64,000 bases of DNA from Armillaria gallica (GCA_037576215.1 JBANDB010000008.1:992001-1056000), one strand, 5' to 3'; positions 25,818 to 39,800 are shown, counted from the first letter of the stretch. Made by a program: numbers and translations. The notes: generated by a model not told the origin, from the letters alone.

Positions 25818-26417
25818 TAGGGAAGGAATAAGACTTATGGAAAAGCAATGTAGTCGTCATATTTATCGTGTTCATGTGCCCCACAGTTGGCGAGAAGGTA
25901 CCCGTGAACCGGAAGCCTTCTATATTAAAGGTGTCGAGGGAAACGTCAGAGCCTGAGAAGGTCGAGAAAGCAGCCTAAGTCATACGATGTTCAGCGAGCA
26001 GACAACACGGGCACCGAAGCCCGCAAAAAATCGTACTTGATAGTCATCAAGCAATATAGCCCCGGACATCATCTCGCAAACAATGTTAGTACAGCCAGGT
26101 CTGCGCAGCTGTAGTGATAGTCCTGATTCCACGTCGGTAATTCGGCATTCGGTAAAATGGAGGTTTGAACGTTCAAGAGCAGATGGAACCGGCCAATGCT
26201 GTCACCCGATCCAAGGTTGGGATTATGATCCATCCTGAGGATTTAGTTGAATGCGCAGTCGTCTTAACAGCACGACGCCAATTTTCAGGCACGGAGGTGT
26301 GGAATTGCCAAATGAAGCATATTCGCTGAGTTTGGGAGGCTGTGTTGCTGCGCCTTGACCTCCTTCTCGATTGCATATAAGGTGTTGGAGACTCATTAAT
26401 TTCTCACCCTTACCGCC
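25818..26417. other. Divergent promoter region, permease and stomatin-like gene
   Basis: Some 600 bp separate two genes reading away from each other, so both promoters must lie here. I see no gene and no repeat. Confidence 0.5.
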
Positions 26418-27898
26418 ATGTCTTACAATGGAATCGACCGTAAAGACCGTGCTCCTTCTCCCAGCGAGGGTTCAATTGGCTCGCCAAGGAACGTTGTGGA
26501 CCACGATGCTCCCCATGGTCAGTCTGGTTCTTGCCATAGCAGTATCCAATAATGCTTACTTCATTTCCTGGCAAAGTGACAGCAGACGTGCCAGTAGGGC
26601 CAAGGAAGATTGCGGACCCAAAGCAACATATGATCACCGTCCAGCCGCTAAAAAGGAGCGAGATGCAGGTGAGCATCTTTGTGGTTTTCGTTGTTCGCAT
26701 AAACTCATTCTGTGCAAGCCTTCGTACGCGCAGGATCTTGGAACTGGAGAGGTACGAAATTCGTTTGAAGTGTATCCAAATTCTTACATGTGTATGAAGG
26801 TTACGCATGGAGTCTACGGTTCCCTCTTGCAATGCCTGGGTCTGCAGTCGGCTTTTTAGGTTCCATCCCTTGCTGCCCATGTCCAAATCCATTCCGAAAT
26901 GTCCAGCAAGGTGCGCTGCCACAGCGACGCCTCACATAGTTATTTTTAACGGTCTATTCTAGGATCCGTGGGCCTCGTCTCCCGTTTCGGCAAGTTCTAC
27001 AAGTCAGTAGATCCAGGGCTTGTCCAAGTCAACGTCTGTACCGAATCGCTTCGCATCGTGGATGTAAAAATCCAGATTAGTCCTATAGGCAGGCAGATGG
27101 TGATGTAAGTGTCACTTCCTAGAGCCCAGTTCAGGCCAGTTTACTCACGTCACTTGACAGTACTCGAGACAACGTCAATGTCGAAATGTATGCGCATGAT
27201 GATCACCTACGTTGCTACCTGCTGACTTTACATTTCCTATAGTGACTCTGTCATCTACTTCCAAATTTGCAACCCCTACCGCGCTGCTTTCGGCATCACT
27301 GACCTTCGACAAGCTCTTATCGAACGGGCACAAACGACGCTCCGACACGTCGTTGGTGCACGCGCTGTTCAATCTGTTGTTACCGAGCGTGAAGCCATCG
27401 CATTCGAAATTGCCGAAATTGTTGGTGACATCGCCGACAAGTGGGGCGTGGCCATTGAGGGTATTCTCATCAAGGATATTATCTTCAGCCCTGAAATATC
27501 CGCGAGCTTAAGTAGCGCTGCTCAGCAGAAGCGGATTGGCGAGAGTAAGGTCATTGCTGCGCGTGCCGAAGTCGACTCTGCCAGGTTGATGCGTCAAGCC
27601 GCCGATATCTTGGCTTCACCGGCTGCCATGCAGATCCGACAATTGGAGGCTTGTGAGCTTTTTTTTTCTTTGTTCATTTTCATTATGATATTCATATCTC
27701 GGCTCAGTACAACAAATGGCCAAGTCAGGGAACAGCAAGGTCATCTTTGTACCTATGCAGCTACAAAGCGACGTAGTTTCGCAAATGGCAGGGACTTCCG
27801 CAGCGGGTGCCACAGTTTCGAATGACAGTAACGCCAGTGACTCAGGAATGGGTGCGGCCGGAAGGGTAGCCCTTCTGAACAGTGCTGCTGACATGTGA
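26418..27898 (+). CDS. Stomatin/prohibitin-family (SPFH, band 7) membrane protein
   Basis: SPFH proteins organise membrane microdomains. The first exon (MSYNGIDRKDRAPSPSEG) joins by a GTCAGT intron to ADVPVGPRKIAD, MITVQPLKRSEMQPSYAQDLGTGEV and HGVYGSLLQCLGSAVGFLGSIPCCPCPNPF, a hydrophobic Cys-rich hairpin. The band 7 domain follows: VGLVSRFGKFYKSVDPGL, RDNVNVEIDSVIYFQ, RAAFGITDLRQALIERAQTTLR, EIVGDIADKWGVAIEGILIKDI, SSAAQQKRIGESKVIAARAEVD and an Ala-rich coil. The end is KSGNSKVIFVPMQLQ with a Ser/Ala tail. Stop 27896-27898. One T appears missing at 26841 (CTGGGT-TCTGCA). Cys-rich hairpin and SPFH order match fungal stomatin-like proteins. Confidence 0.9.
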
Positions 27899-28132
27899 AG
27901 CGCTGAAATTCTTTTCTCGCCTTTATTCACATTTCCATGCTTGAGTTACCACGATTATCGATGCCCTGTCATGATACCTCCATGTACATCAGTTGTATTA
28001 ATTAATTCATCTCGTATATTTTTCAACATGTGTTACGGTGACGCTCACGACTACTTGTACAATTAAGGTGTTAATATTATCAACTACTACTGGGAACGTC
28101 CTGGTATCGGCAATATGACGGCAGAGAACATC

Positions 28133-29967
28133 TTAAACCATATTAGCGCTTGCCTTGAACGGAGTGAACGAACACACCAATAAAGCACACAATCCCACGA
28201 TGACACAGTTCTGCATCATCTGCTGATGCACCGCCAAGATCCGTGTGTCTTCGACGACCTTTTCTGGTCCGAACACAGGTGGTCTGGTGATCCCAAATGT
28301 GTCGCCCCGCAGTTTTGTCTCTATTGGCGGTTCTTCAGATCGAAAGATGCAGACGGGAAAGCTACCCCGTCTATATGTCCCATCCGTAGAATTACAAACC
28401 AGTCCCACGCATCTCTCGTGTCTGCTGGCGCTCCTCGCAGGGAATTCACATACGCAAAGGACCTGGCGCTCGCAGCTTGGAGTTCCCATGAATGGAGTTG
28501 CACGGATCGCCTGTACCACACTTGAGAGCAGAAGCCATGCCATGCGGCACATATTGTTGATGCGCCTATCGCGAATGGGAAAGCAGCCAGTAGACGCCAT
28601 GCACGATTATTGCGGGGAGGTACTGGTACGAGCAAGATGAGTGCGATGGCGATGATAATTGCAGCAACGATATGCAAGACACCCATAACATAACTAGAAG
28701 AGCGGGTGAGCATCAATGGATAACCACGCAAAACTGTTAAATCGCACGTACAAGAGAACTTGTCTTGGTAGATTGATATTCGGTGTTGAGTACGCTAAAA
28801 ACCGAGGAAGGGCTATCCGATCCAAGTAAAAGTACACTACTTCATACGCAGGTTTAAACTAGGTCCCGTTGGTGAGTTACAGATATCGATACATTGAACA
28901 CCGTTCAACTCACTACATCAGGGTCACAATTAGTCGCCAGCTTTCTTACTAATTCATCACGGAGTTCAGCATCAAGCAGAAGCGCTTTGGGTGCACCAGG
29001 AAGCAAGAATGTTGATATAACACTCATGCATTCATCCCGCAAAGCCCGATCGTTACCAGCGGGAGAAAAAACAGGCGGAAGATAGACAGGTGGTAGTGCT
29101 GGAAGGGGTTTATCAACATCCTTCGAAGGTGACGATGATATAGGGATATAAGGCCCTGAGTGGATATCATGTTTGGAATGACTGATGTTGGATGTCAGTG
29201 AAGAAAAAGATATAATTGATTCGTCTCGATGCGTGGCAATTTGCTTGCTGTTCAGTTCAAAGAAGCGCTGTCGATAGTCCTGATAGCATATGTTGTGTCA
29301 ACACACGAAGCATGGCAACACATTGAAATATGACATACTTGGTACCACACAACAAATTGAAGATTTGCCAAGGAATGTTCCTATTATACGATAAAATGAT
29401 CAGAGATCGCCAAGACTTACAGATGGACCATCGAACCCTGAAAGCAAGGTAGAACTCGAAATCCTCGAAGCTGTACGGAGCTAATTGAGCTGGACGGGTA
29501 CATTTAGAGATGAATGAATAACCTTATGGGACTGCAGGTTTCTCCACCAAGGACTTGTGCTGATCGTATTCACCCTTCAGCATGTCAAATATTTCGTGAA
29601 CAGGCTCCATACCTAGCGTAATTCCCGCCAAACGTCGAGTGTTGAGCTTTGCGGCCCACGGATGAAGCTTAGCCAAGTAGCTCCATTCTGGGTCCCTGCT
29701 ACCGTTTGCACGTACGGTGCATTGATTCCAACTGTGAAAGCGCTGGAGCAAAGAGGATACGATGATGGAACTCACGGTGGGGATATCCCTCAACTCCTTT
29801 ATATTAGCACCTAGCGGAAGATCATGGCGCGTGAGTGACACTGATTCACAGCAAACATTTTGCTGTGGTCCATCCGGGTCTTGTTTGCATCGTATCAAAG
29901 CGTCAAAGACCAGTGCGTGGGACCAGATCTTGTGATGGGCCGTGCGTGGATCATACGCAATTGGCAT
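28133..29967 (-). CDS. Membrane-anchored RGS-domain protein
   Basis: RGS domains speed GTP hydrolysis by G-alpha subunits. Read right to left, the spliced blocks are KLNTRRLAGITLA, PYSFEDFEFYLAFREHSLANLQFVVWYQDYRQRFFELN (RGS helices 1-4), a Ser/Pro-rich insert of about 60 residues, then RALRDECMSVISTFLLPGAPKALLLDAELRDELV, NCDPDVFKPAYEVVYFYLDRIALPRFL (the end of the RGS box), and the membrane segments FYVMGVLHIVAAIIIAIALILLV and RLLAAFPFAIGASTICAAW. The tail PPVFGPEKVVEDTRILAVHQQ precedes a last hydrophobic segment, stop at 28133. The start at 29967 is the first in-frame ATG, but the N-terminal 100 residues look unlike the family and may be partly intronic. The frame changes near 28340 by intron or lost base. 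Confidence 0.75.
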
Positions 29968-30369
29968 ACGATCCTACACCACCAACATACCTCTGTTCAA
30001 GGTGTGCCCATATACTGAACCTGGATGAAGTGCATACTGTTTAGCATCATCGAGGAAAGAAATGGCATGGACTCACTAAAGTGTCAGAGTCTGGCGGTCA
30101 CCTCCCACTGAACTCCTCTCCGTAGGTCTAAAATAACAGATCAAACGTTCCCAGAGCTTTCCGTCGTACCTTGCATAGTCATCATTTCCATGTGACAACA
30201 AATACGCGCTTAAAAACCAGTCGTTGACGCATAATCAAAATACTCTAGAGGTCCCGATCAATTACAACAGAAAAGGAATGATATACAAGTATCCAGATAT
30301 CCAAGGCTCCAACCGCAGATTCGTGAATGAATACATGATGCACTTATAGGGTATATTTTGGCGCCATCT
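29968..30369. other. Intergenic region, RGS gene to coiled-coil gene
   Basis: About 400 bp with no gene seen. It holds the RGS gene promoter and the 3' flank of the coiled-coil gene. Confidence 0.45.
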
Positions 30370-33300
30370 TTAATAAAGACGACGACCAAACGTCCGCTCC
30401 TCTCTGCGTGGCTGTTCTAGGAGAGACGATTCATCTCTCGGACTGCCAACCAGATAGGACTGGGAGGTTGTAATTACGGGATCAAGGCCGCCAGACGCCC
30501 ATGTAGAAAGTCCGGGCATCAGGACCCCAAAGCCCTGGGAAGAGGGCGTCTTCCCTTTAGAGCTAGTATCTCGCTTGATATAGTTGCTCGTTGCAGATGG
30601 CACTGAGGAAATACTTGTCGAAGAAGCAGAAGGTGCTGTAGCCATCCTGAAATTCTGCACCTTCCTACTAAGTGATTGAAGCACAGAGTTTCTGTCGGGC
30701 CAGCCCGACTCTTGTGGATAGTCATCCGGTGCTGCTGGCGTACGTTTCTCCTCGGCAGCAAACGTTGAGTGGATAGATGAATCGGATAGCCCCCGACGGC
30801 GTATGCTGTGATCAAGGAGTGGTCCAAGAAAGTCGGGCTCCTCGGAATCATCTGTCCGGGGGAAAGTTCCCGCGTCAATTACCGCGTCCACGTTGCGCGA
30901 AAGTCGGTTAGAAGTACTTGTACGCATAGCAGAAGGAGAAGTAGCCGATCGTAACGTAGATTGCACCCGGCGCGGTCCCCTCGGCAACACGACCCACGGT
31001 TCTGGTGTCGTGGTACGAGGCGCACCTGCAAATATACCCATCACCCCTTGACCTGCCGCGGACGTGGTTGGCGGAATACTATCTGAACGCAAGGGTTGCG
31101 GCGAAAAAGTGCTGGTCACAGCCCTTCCCACTCCTGCTCCTGAGAACTCCACGTTGACAGTAGTAGCAGAAGCTGACAAGGCAGGGCCAAGCTTGGGCAC
31201 AAACCGTGGTGGCCGGGGCGGAACCCGTCCGCCATTCGACCGACCAAAGGATGAGGCAAGTATGCCATTCTCGGGACGATTACTAGGTGAACCAAAAAGC
31301 TTGGAGATAGGTGCCATCCATCCTCCACCGCCATTGCCATCCTTTTCTCGTTCTTTCTCAGCCTCAGCCTCTGCTTTCGATGGATTTAGAGCCAATTCGC
31401 TGACTTTAGGGGCTATAGAAGGATCAAGAATGACTTCGTTCAGTGTTACACGCATTCCTCCCATTTCGACAAAGATATCTCGGAGTAACTTGAACAAAGA
31501 TCTAAGATCTTTGCGCGAGCACGTTGTGACTATCTTTTCATCCTCTAGCAGTACCCTAAATTGGAGCCGCAACGCTGATGCTTCTGAAACGATGTTCTTG
31601 ACAGTGCTGCGTGAAAGATGGCTCACATCAGCACCACGAAGATTTTGCCGTTTCAACCGGTTAGTTAAAGTTAAGGCATCCGCTTGAGTGATCCGGTTTA
31701 GAAGGATTGAAGCGCGTTCGATCAATTGCCCCATATTGGAGGACGATTCAGAGAATGAGGATGACTCAGAACGAGGATCTAGTGGAGATGAAGAGCTGCG
31801 TTGGGACACCAATGACGATGCTGTCAAGAGCCCTGCTATTGGCCACGGATCTGTTTGAACTCCGCGAGATCGGCTGAGAAGTAGAAGAGGCTTGCGAAGC
31901 TTCCTCCTCTCAGGAGAAGATGGTTCAAGCTCGTTGTCGTCCATGATTTCGATCGGATAGGACGTTGTCGGATACCGCGCTTGCGGCTGGCTGAGCGATG
32001 CCCATCTTTCAGAGTTGGCTGTCGTAGAGTCGGTGGCAGGTGACAAAGGCCGCATATGAGATTCCGGGGTCAAGGGATCCTGATTTAGCTGTGATTCCTA
32101 TTCAATAGCAGGAAATTTGAAATAACAATATACTAACATGCAGCCGACGAGTTTTCCTATCTAGACTTGAGGTCCGTCTTGAAGACTGTAAAAGACGTGA
32201 AGGATCAAAAACGCCGCAAGAGTTCATATATACACACCATCTGTTCTCTGAATATGGATGATGGCATACTCCCGAAGTGGAAATGATGTCTAAAGGAAGG
32301 TGTCCGAGGCGTTCCAGCTAGAATGCAACATCTGGTGAGATAGACGAAGAGGAAGCTACGAACCATCTTACCACCAGAACGAGGAATTGGGTTGGCACGA
32401 TACTCGTCAACTTCTTCTTGTAACGCGTGAATCTCTTCACGCGACTCGGAGAGAAAATGTTGGAGCTCTGCGTTGTCTCGCTTTAAAGACTCGTTATCAT
32501 CTACAAGAGATTCAAGAACTTTGGTAAATTCTGTTTGATCTGTGACGTTTGAGTGACTGAACTAAAGCTCAGTTTATCAGGGACCGGCACGTGTAAAGAT
32601 AACTGGAAGCACACCGCTTGTTGCAATACTTCAAGCTGAGAGCGAGCTTCTTGTAGAATGTATTCCGACGACTCTAAACGATCTAGTCTCTTTTCCTGTA
32701 AGCCATCTTGCAACCGGCGGACGTCAGCTTGTAGTTTCACTACAAAACTTGAGCCGATGCCAACGAGCACGAATTAACCAACTCACAAGTCTTCTCCTTT
32801 AGAGCAGAAAAACGAGACTCGGCCAGCTTAGCTCGTTGTGATTCGAATTCGCGTTCTTGCTGCAGGTCGTCCTTCTCCTTTATGACCGAGGATAACCGTG
32901 TCTCCCAGCCCACTGAGCGAGCGTGATGTGCCGTGAGTCGAGAAACGGTAGTCTTGGCGTCCTGTAGCTCCTGGAGAAGTGTCTTGTTCGATAATTCAGT
33001 CACTTCGCTATTCACAAGAGCTTGAGTGAGACGCTGAGACGTGTCAACGAGATATCTAGTATGCAACATTCGACGACACTCACCTTTTCCAATACATCTT
33101 TTTCTCTCGCAAGCGCTCTAAGTTTTGACTCCCACTCCTCTCTATCATCATCGAGGTCGAACGTCTCGCTTCCCTTGAAGCATGGCTCATCGGCGTCGCG
33201 ACTATATGAGATGATTGCACTTACCCCTTGCCGACGCACGTACGCTTCGTGACGCTGTAATAATGCTTGCCCAACCTCTGAATAGAGAAAATAGCAAATT

Positions 33301-33576
33301 AGCAAACAAGAGGCGATCTGTTATCATGATGGAGGCCGTACCTGCACTGAGAATCAATCGACTTTCCAACTTCGACTTCATCGAGAACCAAGCATTCGCA
33401 TTCTCGCAGTCGTCGCGTCCGCAACAGCACATCATCAAAGAAGGCTCCGGGGATGGAACGCGAGAGAAATTGGCAAGAGCCACCGTCAAGTCATCGATGG
33501 TACTTGTTGCATGATTGAGGCTACTCGCCAATGGTGATTCCGGCGTAAGAGGTCGGGAGAGAGATGAATCATGCAT
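30370..33576 (-). CDS. Large coiled-coil, Ser/Pro-rich protein of unknown function
   Basis: I do not recognise a named family. Exons run from 33576 (MHDSSLSRPLTPESPLASSL) to a single 1.7-kb exon ending at 30370. The N-terminal third carries a CCCGRDDCENANAWFSMKSKLESRL block and then several hundred residues of heptad-rich coiled coil (WESKLRALAREKDVLEK, ELQDAKTTVSRLTAHH, KLQADVRRLQDGLQEKRL, LQHFLSESREEIHALQEEVDEYR). The large exon has a compact helical region (NMGQLIERASILLNRITQAD to RDIFVEMGGMRVTLNEVI) inside long disordered Ser/Pro/Thr-rich stretches and ends EERTFGRRLY. The layout suggests a cytoskeletal or cell-cortex scaffold; that is inference. It has no visible membrane segment. Long antisense frames over it are shadows. 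Confidence 0.7.
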
Positions 33577-33865
33577 TGGCGCAGTGCATTACCAAGTCTT
33601 GAAAATAAGCAAAAGGCGTACGGGATAAATCCAGGAGAAAAGGGGGAAATGTAAAAAAGTGAGTAGAGTGGGTAGAGTGAGGAAGATTGAGTTGGGAAAT
33701 AGGGTCACGGTGACCGCACAAGGGGCCCCCGGGCATCTAAATTGAGCCTTCTTCATACCAAAAATGCTTGCATTGAGTCGTGAGAATATGTGAGTACTAG
33801 CAAAATACAGTGTAACACAGAAGACCAAATAAATACACCACCAAGAAAGAGAGTAAGGGAACAAA
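33577..33865. other. Intergenic region between coiled-coil and RasGAP genes
   Basis: A 290-bp gap holding the coiled-coil gene promoter and the 3' flank of the RasGAP gene. A short purine-rich run near 33630-33690 (GGGGGAAATG, GTAGAGTGGGTAGAGTGAGG) is the only notable pattern. Confidence 0.4.
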
Positions 33866-36800
33866 TTATTCGCCCATAGGTTGAGCAATGCTATCTACAA
33901 TCTTCACCAAAAAAGGTACTATGGTAGGGAACCCCTCGCCCAGTGCAAGGAACTTGAATGATTCTGCCAACCCAGACATACCGGATTCTTCGAGTGCATT
34001 CAGACAACTCTGGCCGGAAGGCACATCGTCTGTTGCGCTGGGCGTAGAAACCCCGCCCTGGGCATTCCAGCGCTTGTCCTGCAAGGCAACACGAATAATG
34101 TCCGAAACATATCGTATGATGTGTTCATTAGATGAGTTTGCGAAAATATGGTTGATATTGAGCTTCTCGTACCTGTGGCACCAATCAATACAGTTAGCAT
34201 CAAGTAAAAAGCGACACTCACGCCATGGAAACAAGTTCGGGAAACACTGACGCGACGTCAGAGAGTATGCTGTACAAGATCTCGTTTTCCGCGTCGTGTC
34301 CATGGGCGCTGCGGAGCATGGTAGAGATGAATGAGGTGACGAAAAGGGCAAGTGTGTAATCATCCTGGATTCCCAGGAACATGGACGACGGTCGGGGAAG
34401 GCTTTTCTCGTCATCGAAAGAAGAAGCGCCGGCCTCTGGCAGCCACATATCATCCACCTGACAATCCTTCAGGAGTCGACGATATTCCGAGGGAGAAGTG
34501 GACAGTGGAAGGAGTGCTAAGAAATATCCAAGGACATCAGGATGTAATGACCCTGCAGACCCGTTGGTCAAGAGCTCCAGACGGCTCCATCGAACAGTGA
34601 CGCGTATCAATGTTCGTAGTGCCGCTTCAGCCGGTTCCTTTGTCCTGCTCTCGCGAAGCCCTTTGAAGATGATAGCGGCAAGGGTAAATGAAAAGTTGGT
34701 GTCGAAGGATAAGCCCAAATGCAGGTCCAACACGCCGGCGTAGTCCTCCAGATGTATCCGAGCGTCTAGCAGGTACGACGAGATAGATTCATTCCTGAAC
34801 ACCTCTCGTTTATCCATGACTTCGAGCGTGACCTGAACCATGCGGGCAGCTTCGGGGAAGAAGTCCCTATTACCACATTGAAGAAATGCGACTCCCATCC
34901 AGAAAAGATGAGCTAGGTAGCGTGTGTCGTTCTGGAGACCCGGGACCAACTTAGCTAAGGCTCGCAAGATCCCAACGGCTGGGACCGTGTCCGTTTCCTC
35001 CATCACCGTGAGAGCAGCCGAGAAGGCTACCAAACTCTGATAGAAGAAGTCGTCATCGATGTTCGACGTCGCCAAAACTCCCAGCACTGTGAATGCCCGC
35101 ATTTGTATCATCGACGAGTATTGGAATGCCGAAGAAGTGACCAAGCTCATCCAACGGGCACGCCATACATTGAGCAATCCTGTCAGAAGGTAGATGTCTC
35201 AGATAAAACATGCAAAGATATGGTGCGAAACCAGCACAAACCTTTTGTCCCAGCAGAAGCTTCAAGTATTCGGACCAATAGTCTTGCAAGACGTTCATAA
35301 TTGTCAATGAGCATCGCATCTTGCGTCGTGTCATAGCTGGTATATTCGCTTGTTGATGTTGCACGATGCAGGCCGAACAGTTCCAGCGTCCCAGGTTCCG
35401 AAAATTCGTTCAGCAACTGGGTGAGTTCTGGTACAGGGTTTGCAGAGTCCTCCGATCGGGCGATGTACATCGACTGCAAGAGGTTCATCGCAATGCCGTA
35501 CATTGCTTTCCGGACGATGATCGAACCTATGCCAGCAATCATCATAGTGACATGAACGATCTCAGGGATGTAGAGCTGATTATGACTGGGCTGCTTGGAC
35601 TGATAACCAGCAATGAGACAAAGACGGCTAAGCGTTGCCACTTCATTCCAGTGCTGGTTTTCGACCAAAGACTTCGTATGTCGCGGAGAAGCTTTGATGA
35701 TGGCCTAGTGATATTGAGTCTGAGAAAAGAACGGTATCAGAAATCAAAGAGCTTGCCTTTCGCAGCTTTGCAAACAGCTTTCCCCGAACACTGATCGATG
35801 ACAAGGAAGCAATGATATGAGCATGGGTTTCGCAGCGGGTTGTACCAGCTCCAGCGTCGACGGCTGAACGTACTAACTCTTCTAGCACAAGGTCTGCAGT
35901 TTGTGAGTCAAGTTTTCCTACTTCAGCCCATACATGCCGTTGCATTGCAGCAGTCAGCTGAAAGTAAAGATTAGCTGAAAAGAACACGGGGTCTGTTCAG
36001 CGGACTGACCTCAGGATAGGTCAACGCTATATCAACCAATCCTCTGATACAATCGCGGAGCCTAGAACCTGAACGCTCATGAAGATTACTCGTCGGATTT
36101 GAGAAGTGGGGAAGATTTTTTATCCAGGGGCTCAGATAGTATAAACATCCTATCGATTGTCCAATGTGGTTGCCAGATCTCGTGTCCATAGTCATTGTGG
36201 CTGATACCTCGGAGATAAAGTCTAGGGTGAGCCGAGGAGCAAATTCAGCGATGCGCTCGCTTAATTGAACGACAAAATGACTCGGGTCACCGGGGATAAA
36301 GCCAGCTACAAAAATGTCAGAGCATCACAAAAGATATGGGAATGACACAGACATTTCGACGCTACGATAGGGCTTTTATCATAACCGATATAGGTGCATA
36401 CAGCGCCAAGTAGATCATACGCAGCTGTGCGGACTTCTTCGTCGTTCAGGTCAACACTGAGCATACCGACATGTAGCAAAGTTGCAGGAACATTGGAGAA
36501 CCTTGAAAATCTATCACCCAAAGGCGAGTGAGTTTCGGTTAGACGTCCTTTGGCTGATCTGATGCTCTTCGCGGAGTTCAGCGGTACCGCACTGGAAAAG
36601 CCATCCGAAAACATACCTTGACAATTTCGTCATGTGATTCAGACGAAGGAAGATTGTGGACGCGTTGCGATTCCGTCGGATGATGAACTCGTGACTATCT
36701 CGACTAGCAGTAATGTAGGAATCGCTGACTTCAGCCATAGGTATGATGTCGGTGGATCGGGTCGCAGCACCTGGCCCTGGTGTGAGCTGACGTGAGGTGA

Positions 36801-39800
36801 GTGAAAAGCAGATATATTAAAAAGCAATGCGCCTACGGCTATGATTCGAATGTGAGAGGAACCGACACTCAGAACGGCAGGCTGACGCCGCTCCGAGTTG
36901 ATCAAAGTCACGTTCTTGAAAGATATATATCCCTCCCCTTCCAGCTCCGCTACAGGTACAATGAGTACATTGTATTTGAGTATAATGACTCTCACCTGGA
37001 TAGCCGAGGTCAGAGACTTCGATGCCAGGGACAAGCTGCAATAGCTCTTCAACCGACGTGGCAGTCCGAAACTCTCGAGCAAGGTGTATTCCTGTAAACT
37101 CTGCTCGCTTCCAATTTCCTTGATGCAGAAGAGGGAAGATGCGAACCTGCAACAAAGTTCTGGACTCGTTTCAGATACCTCTGCGCTAAGCGATTGACGT
37201 TCAGCTTGTAGCACCCAATAAATCGCGCCCTGATGTCGGATGGTATTAGTTCCATGCAATACTTTACCCACCGTAACGGTAGCTCCGATTTTGCACTGAA
37301 ACCGGTGCAGTCGACTATCACGTCAAATCCAGCCGCATCTGACGAGGCCTCCAGTGTCTATGGTTCTTCAGCAAAAAGCATACCCACAAATATGGATATT
37401 TACTTGGAAGATGTGAAGCATCAAGAGTTCCATGTCTATCGTCTCCACGTCTAGTCTAGCGAGCCTCAAAGCAAACAATGCCTGCGAATCCTGGTAAATT
37501 CGTGAGTACTTCTTGTCTATCCCAGAACTGACGACTGACCCCCGGTCTTCGTATAGGAGTAAAGAGCTCCCTCACTTTCGTTGTGGGCTTATCAGCATAG
37601 CGGAACATCAGGTCACAATATTCCTGATGGTGTTCTGAATCCTGCGTCGAAAGTCGAGGAACTTCGATAGGCGCTCCTAGGTCAACGAGCAAGGTGCAAA
37701 GCCCGTCCCAAGCCCGTTTCCCGGCAACACCTGTTGAGTCCCCATCGATTGACGGTTTTGAAATGCTGAGAAGCTCTTTTCCAATCTTGTCTGCGTGCTT
37801 CTCGAAGAACCGATGGAGTACAATTACATCGGTGTCATCATAGATATATGCGCCCGCCCATTCATCTTTGCTGTCTTCCTCGGTTTGCATTTGCTTCAAT
37901 CGAGTTAGTGCACGATGAACTGACGATGGCAACACTGACGTACAAGGATCATAGTCAGAAACTTGGTCACATATATAACATGTTCTGTCAAAAAGTCGTT
38001 CAAGCGCATCATATGCGGTTCCTTTCCAAAGAGAATATTGTTGGCTAGGTTTTGGATTATCTTGGCGATTATCATTAGACCTCGACGAGAGGAATCGTTA
38101 GGCAGTTGTATGCCTATGGTCTCCGGAGCTACGACAGCAGGAGAAATGAACCTGAAGCAGCAAAGTCAATGCATGTCGAGCCCTGTTATGAAGGTAAGGG
38201 TACCGTAAGAACAAGAAGGCACCAATCGACGTAGTCTTCAATGAAGGATCGTGCCAGCGGTTTACTCTGTTACATACAACAGTCAGTGGAAAGAATATTA
38301 CTGATGTGTTTTCTTACACAGTAGTGGCAATATGTTCGCAAACTTCCCGAAACATCCTTGGGCGATACGTCAGTCATGGATGATCACTACAGTCAACTAC
38401 TTACGGTGGGAGTCCCTGGCGTGAATCGTGAATGAGTCTCAAAAACTGTTGCGTCAGAAACTGAACATTTTGCTGGTTCTGATGTAGATCTTGACCGCCG
38501 ACTTTCGCAGGATCAAGCTCATAGCCTGTACCCTCTGGAAGATTGTTGATAGCCACAACCATGGGTTCAATTAGTGACCGCAAGTACTGGTGTCCTTGGA
38601 TACGAGCAAATGCAGCCAAAAAGCGGTTGCCGATAGAATTGCTACGAAAAAGAGCAGCAACGTTCTCTGTGCAGTATGAGCGTTGAGTACGTCGGGTAAG
38701 GTGGGCACATACCAGTCTGTGCAACTTCACGCGTAATCATGACTTTAAGTAGGGCCATCAGAGACGTCCGAGTGTTGAACAAGTTGAGCAGAATGTTGAT
38801 CATGTTATCGATATCTGACGCGGGACAAGTGTCGCATATGGCTTGAGCCAACACCATCTACGAAAATGAATGGTACACAACGTGTTAAAAGTCATGCACT
38901 CACATTAGGCTCCTTCACCAACTAAGGGAGAATCGTCAACATTAGGCTAAGTAGAGAATACATGGAAGCACATACATCGCACAACCGCTTATATCGATCT
39001 ATCGTTTCGGCTGGTTCTGTAGCCTCGAATTTTGCGCCTTGACCAATTACCCGGGCAAAGACGTGAGCAAATATGGCTCTTTTGCGGTTATCTTCGCAGT
39101 AAGCCAAGGGCAGGCATTGCTTGAATCCGGCCTCCGTATTAGCCCTGACTAAATGTGATAGTCCAGTGATAACCAACTCCCGAAGCTCTGCTTCTCTTTG
39201 AGACACGCGCATGCGCTTGACCGACATGAGGCTCCAATAACACCAGGAAAGGGAAGATATACCTACTTTTTGTATAGAACCGACGTCGGAGACGCTATCA
39301 GATGTCTTGACCGGAGTGAGAATGTATACCAAGAAGAACAAACGAATACCGACCGGAGCATCAATTTGACAAACTTCTAACCCAGACAGTAGCACATCTG
39401 AGTACTTGATGAACTCACGAGTCACAAAATGGGACCCATCATCTCCTGAGGTGGAAGGATCGGCAGGCTTAAACTCGAGACGGTCTAAAAGCTTGACAAC
39501 CGTGCGTAGACAGGCCATATTCAACTCTGTCCGCGACATGACATCTCCAGTAGTCTAAAACGCACCAGTTAGAGAATCCACTTTGCATAGAAACAGGGCC
39601 AATTCTCACCTGGATCCAACCAGAAACCATGCTGAGAATGCTTCGGCGCGCGTTGTTGTCTTTGCGCAACGTCAAAGCTTCTGTGCGGTCGTTTACACTA
39701 TCACAGAGGGTGCAAAACCTGATCTTGGTCCGGTGTGCATCTGAGCCATTATGTCGATCGAGGCAGGCTGCTAACTCTCGCAAAGTCGTGGTGATGTCGA

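Noticed and set aside
31064..31687. Long plus-strand open frame of 207 codons
   Set aside because: It is antisense to the coiled-coil gene and reflects the Ser/Gly-rich composition of that exon; no family likeness and no splice sites.
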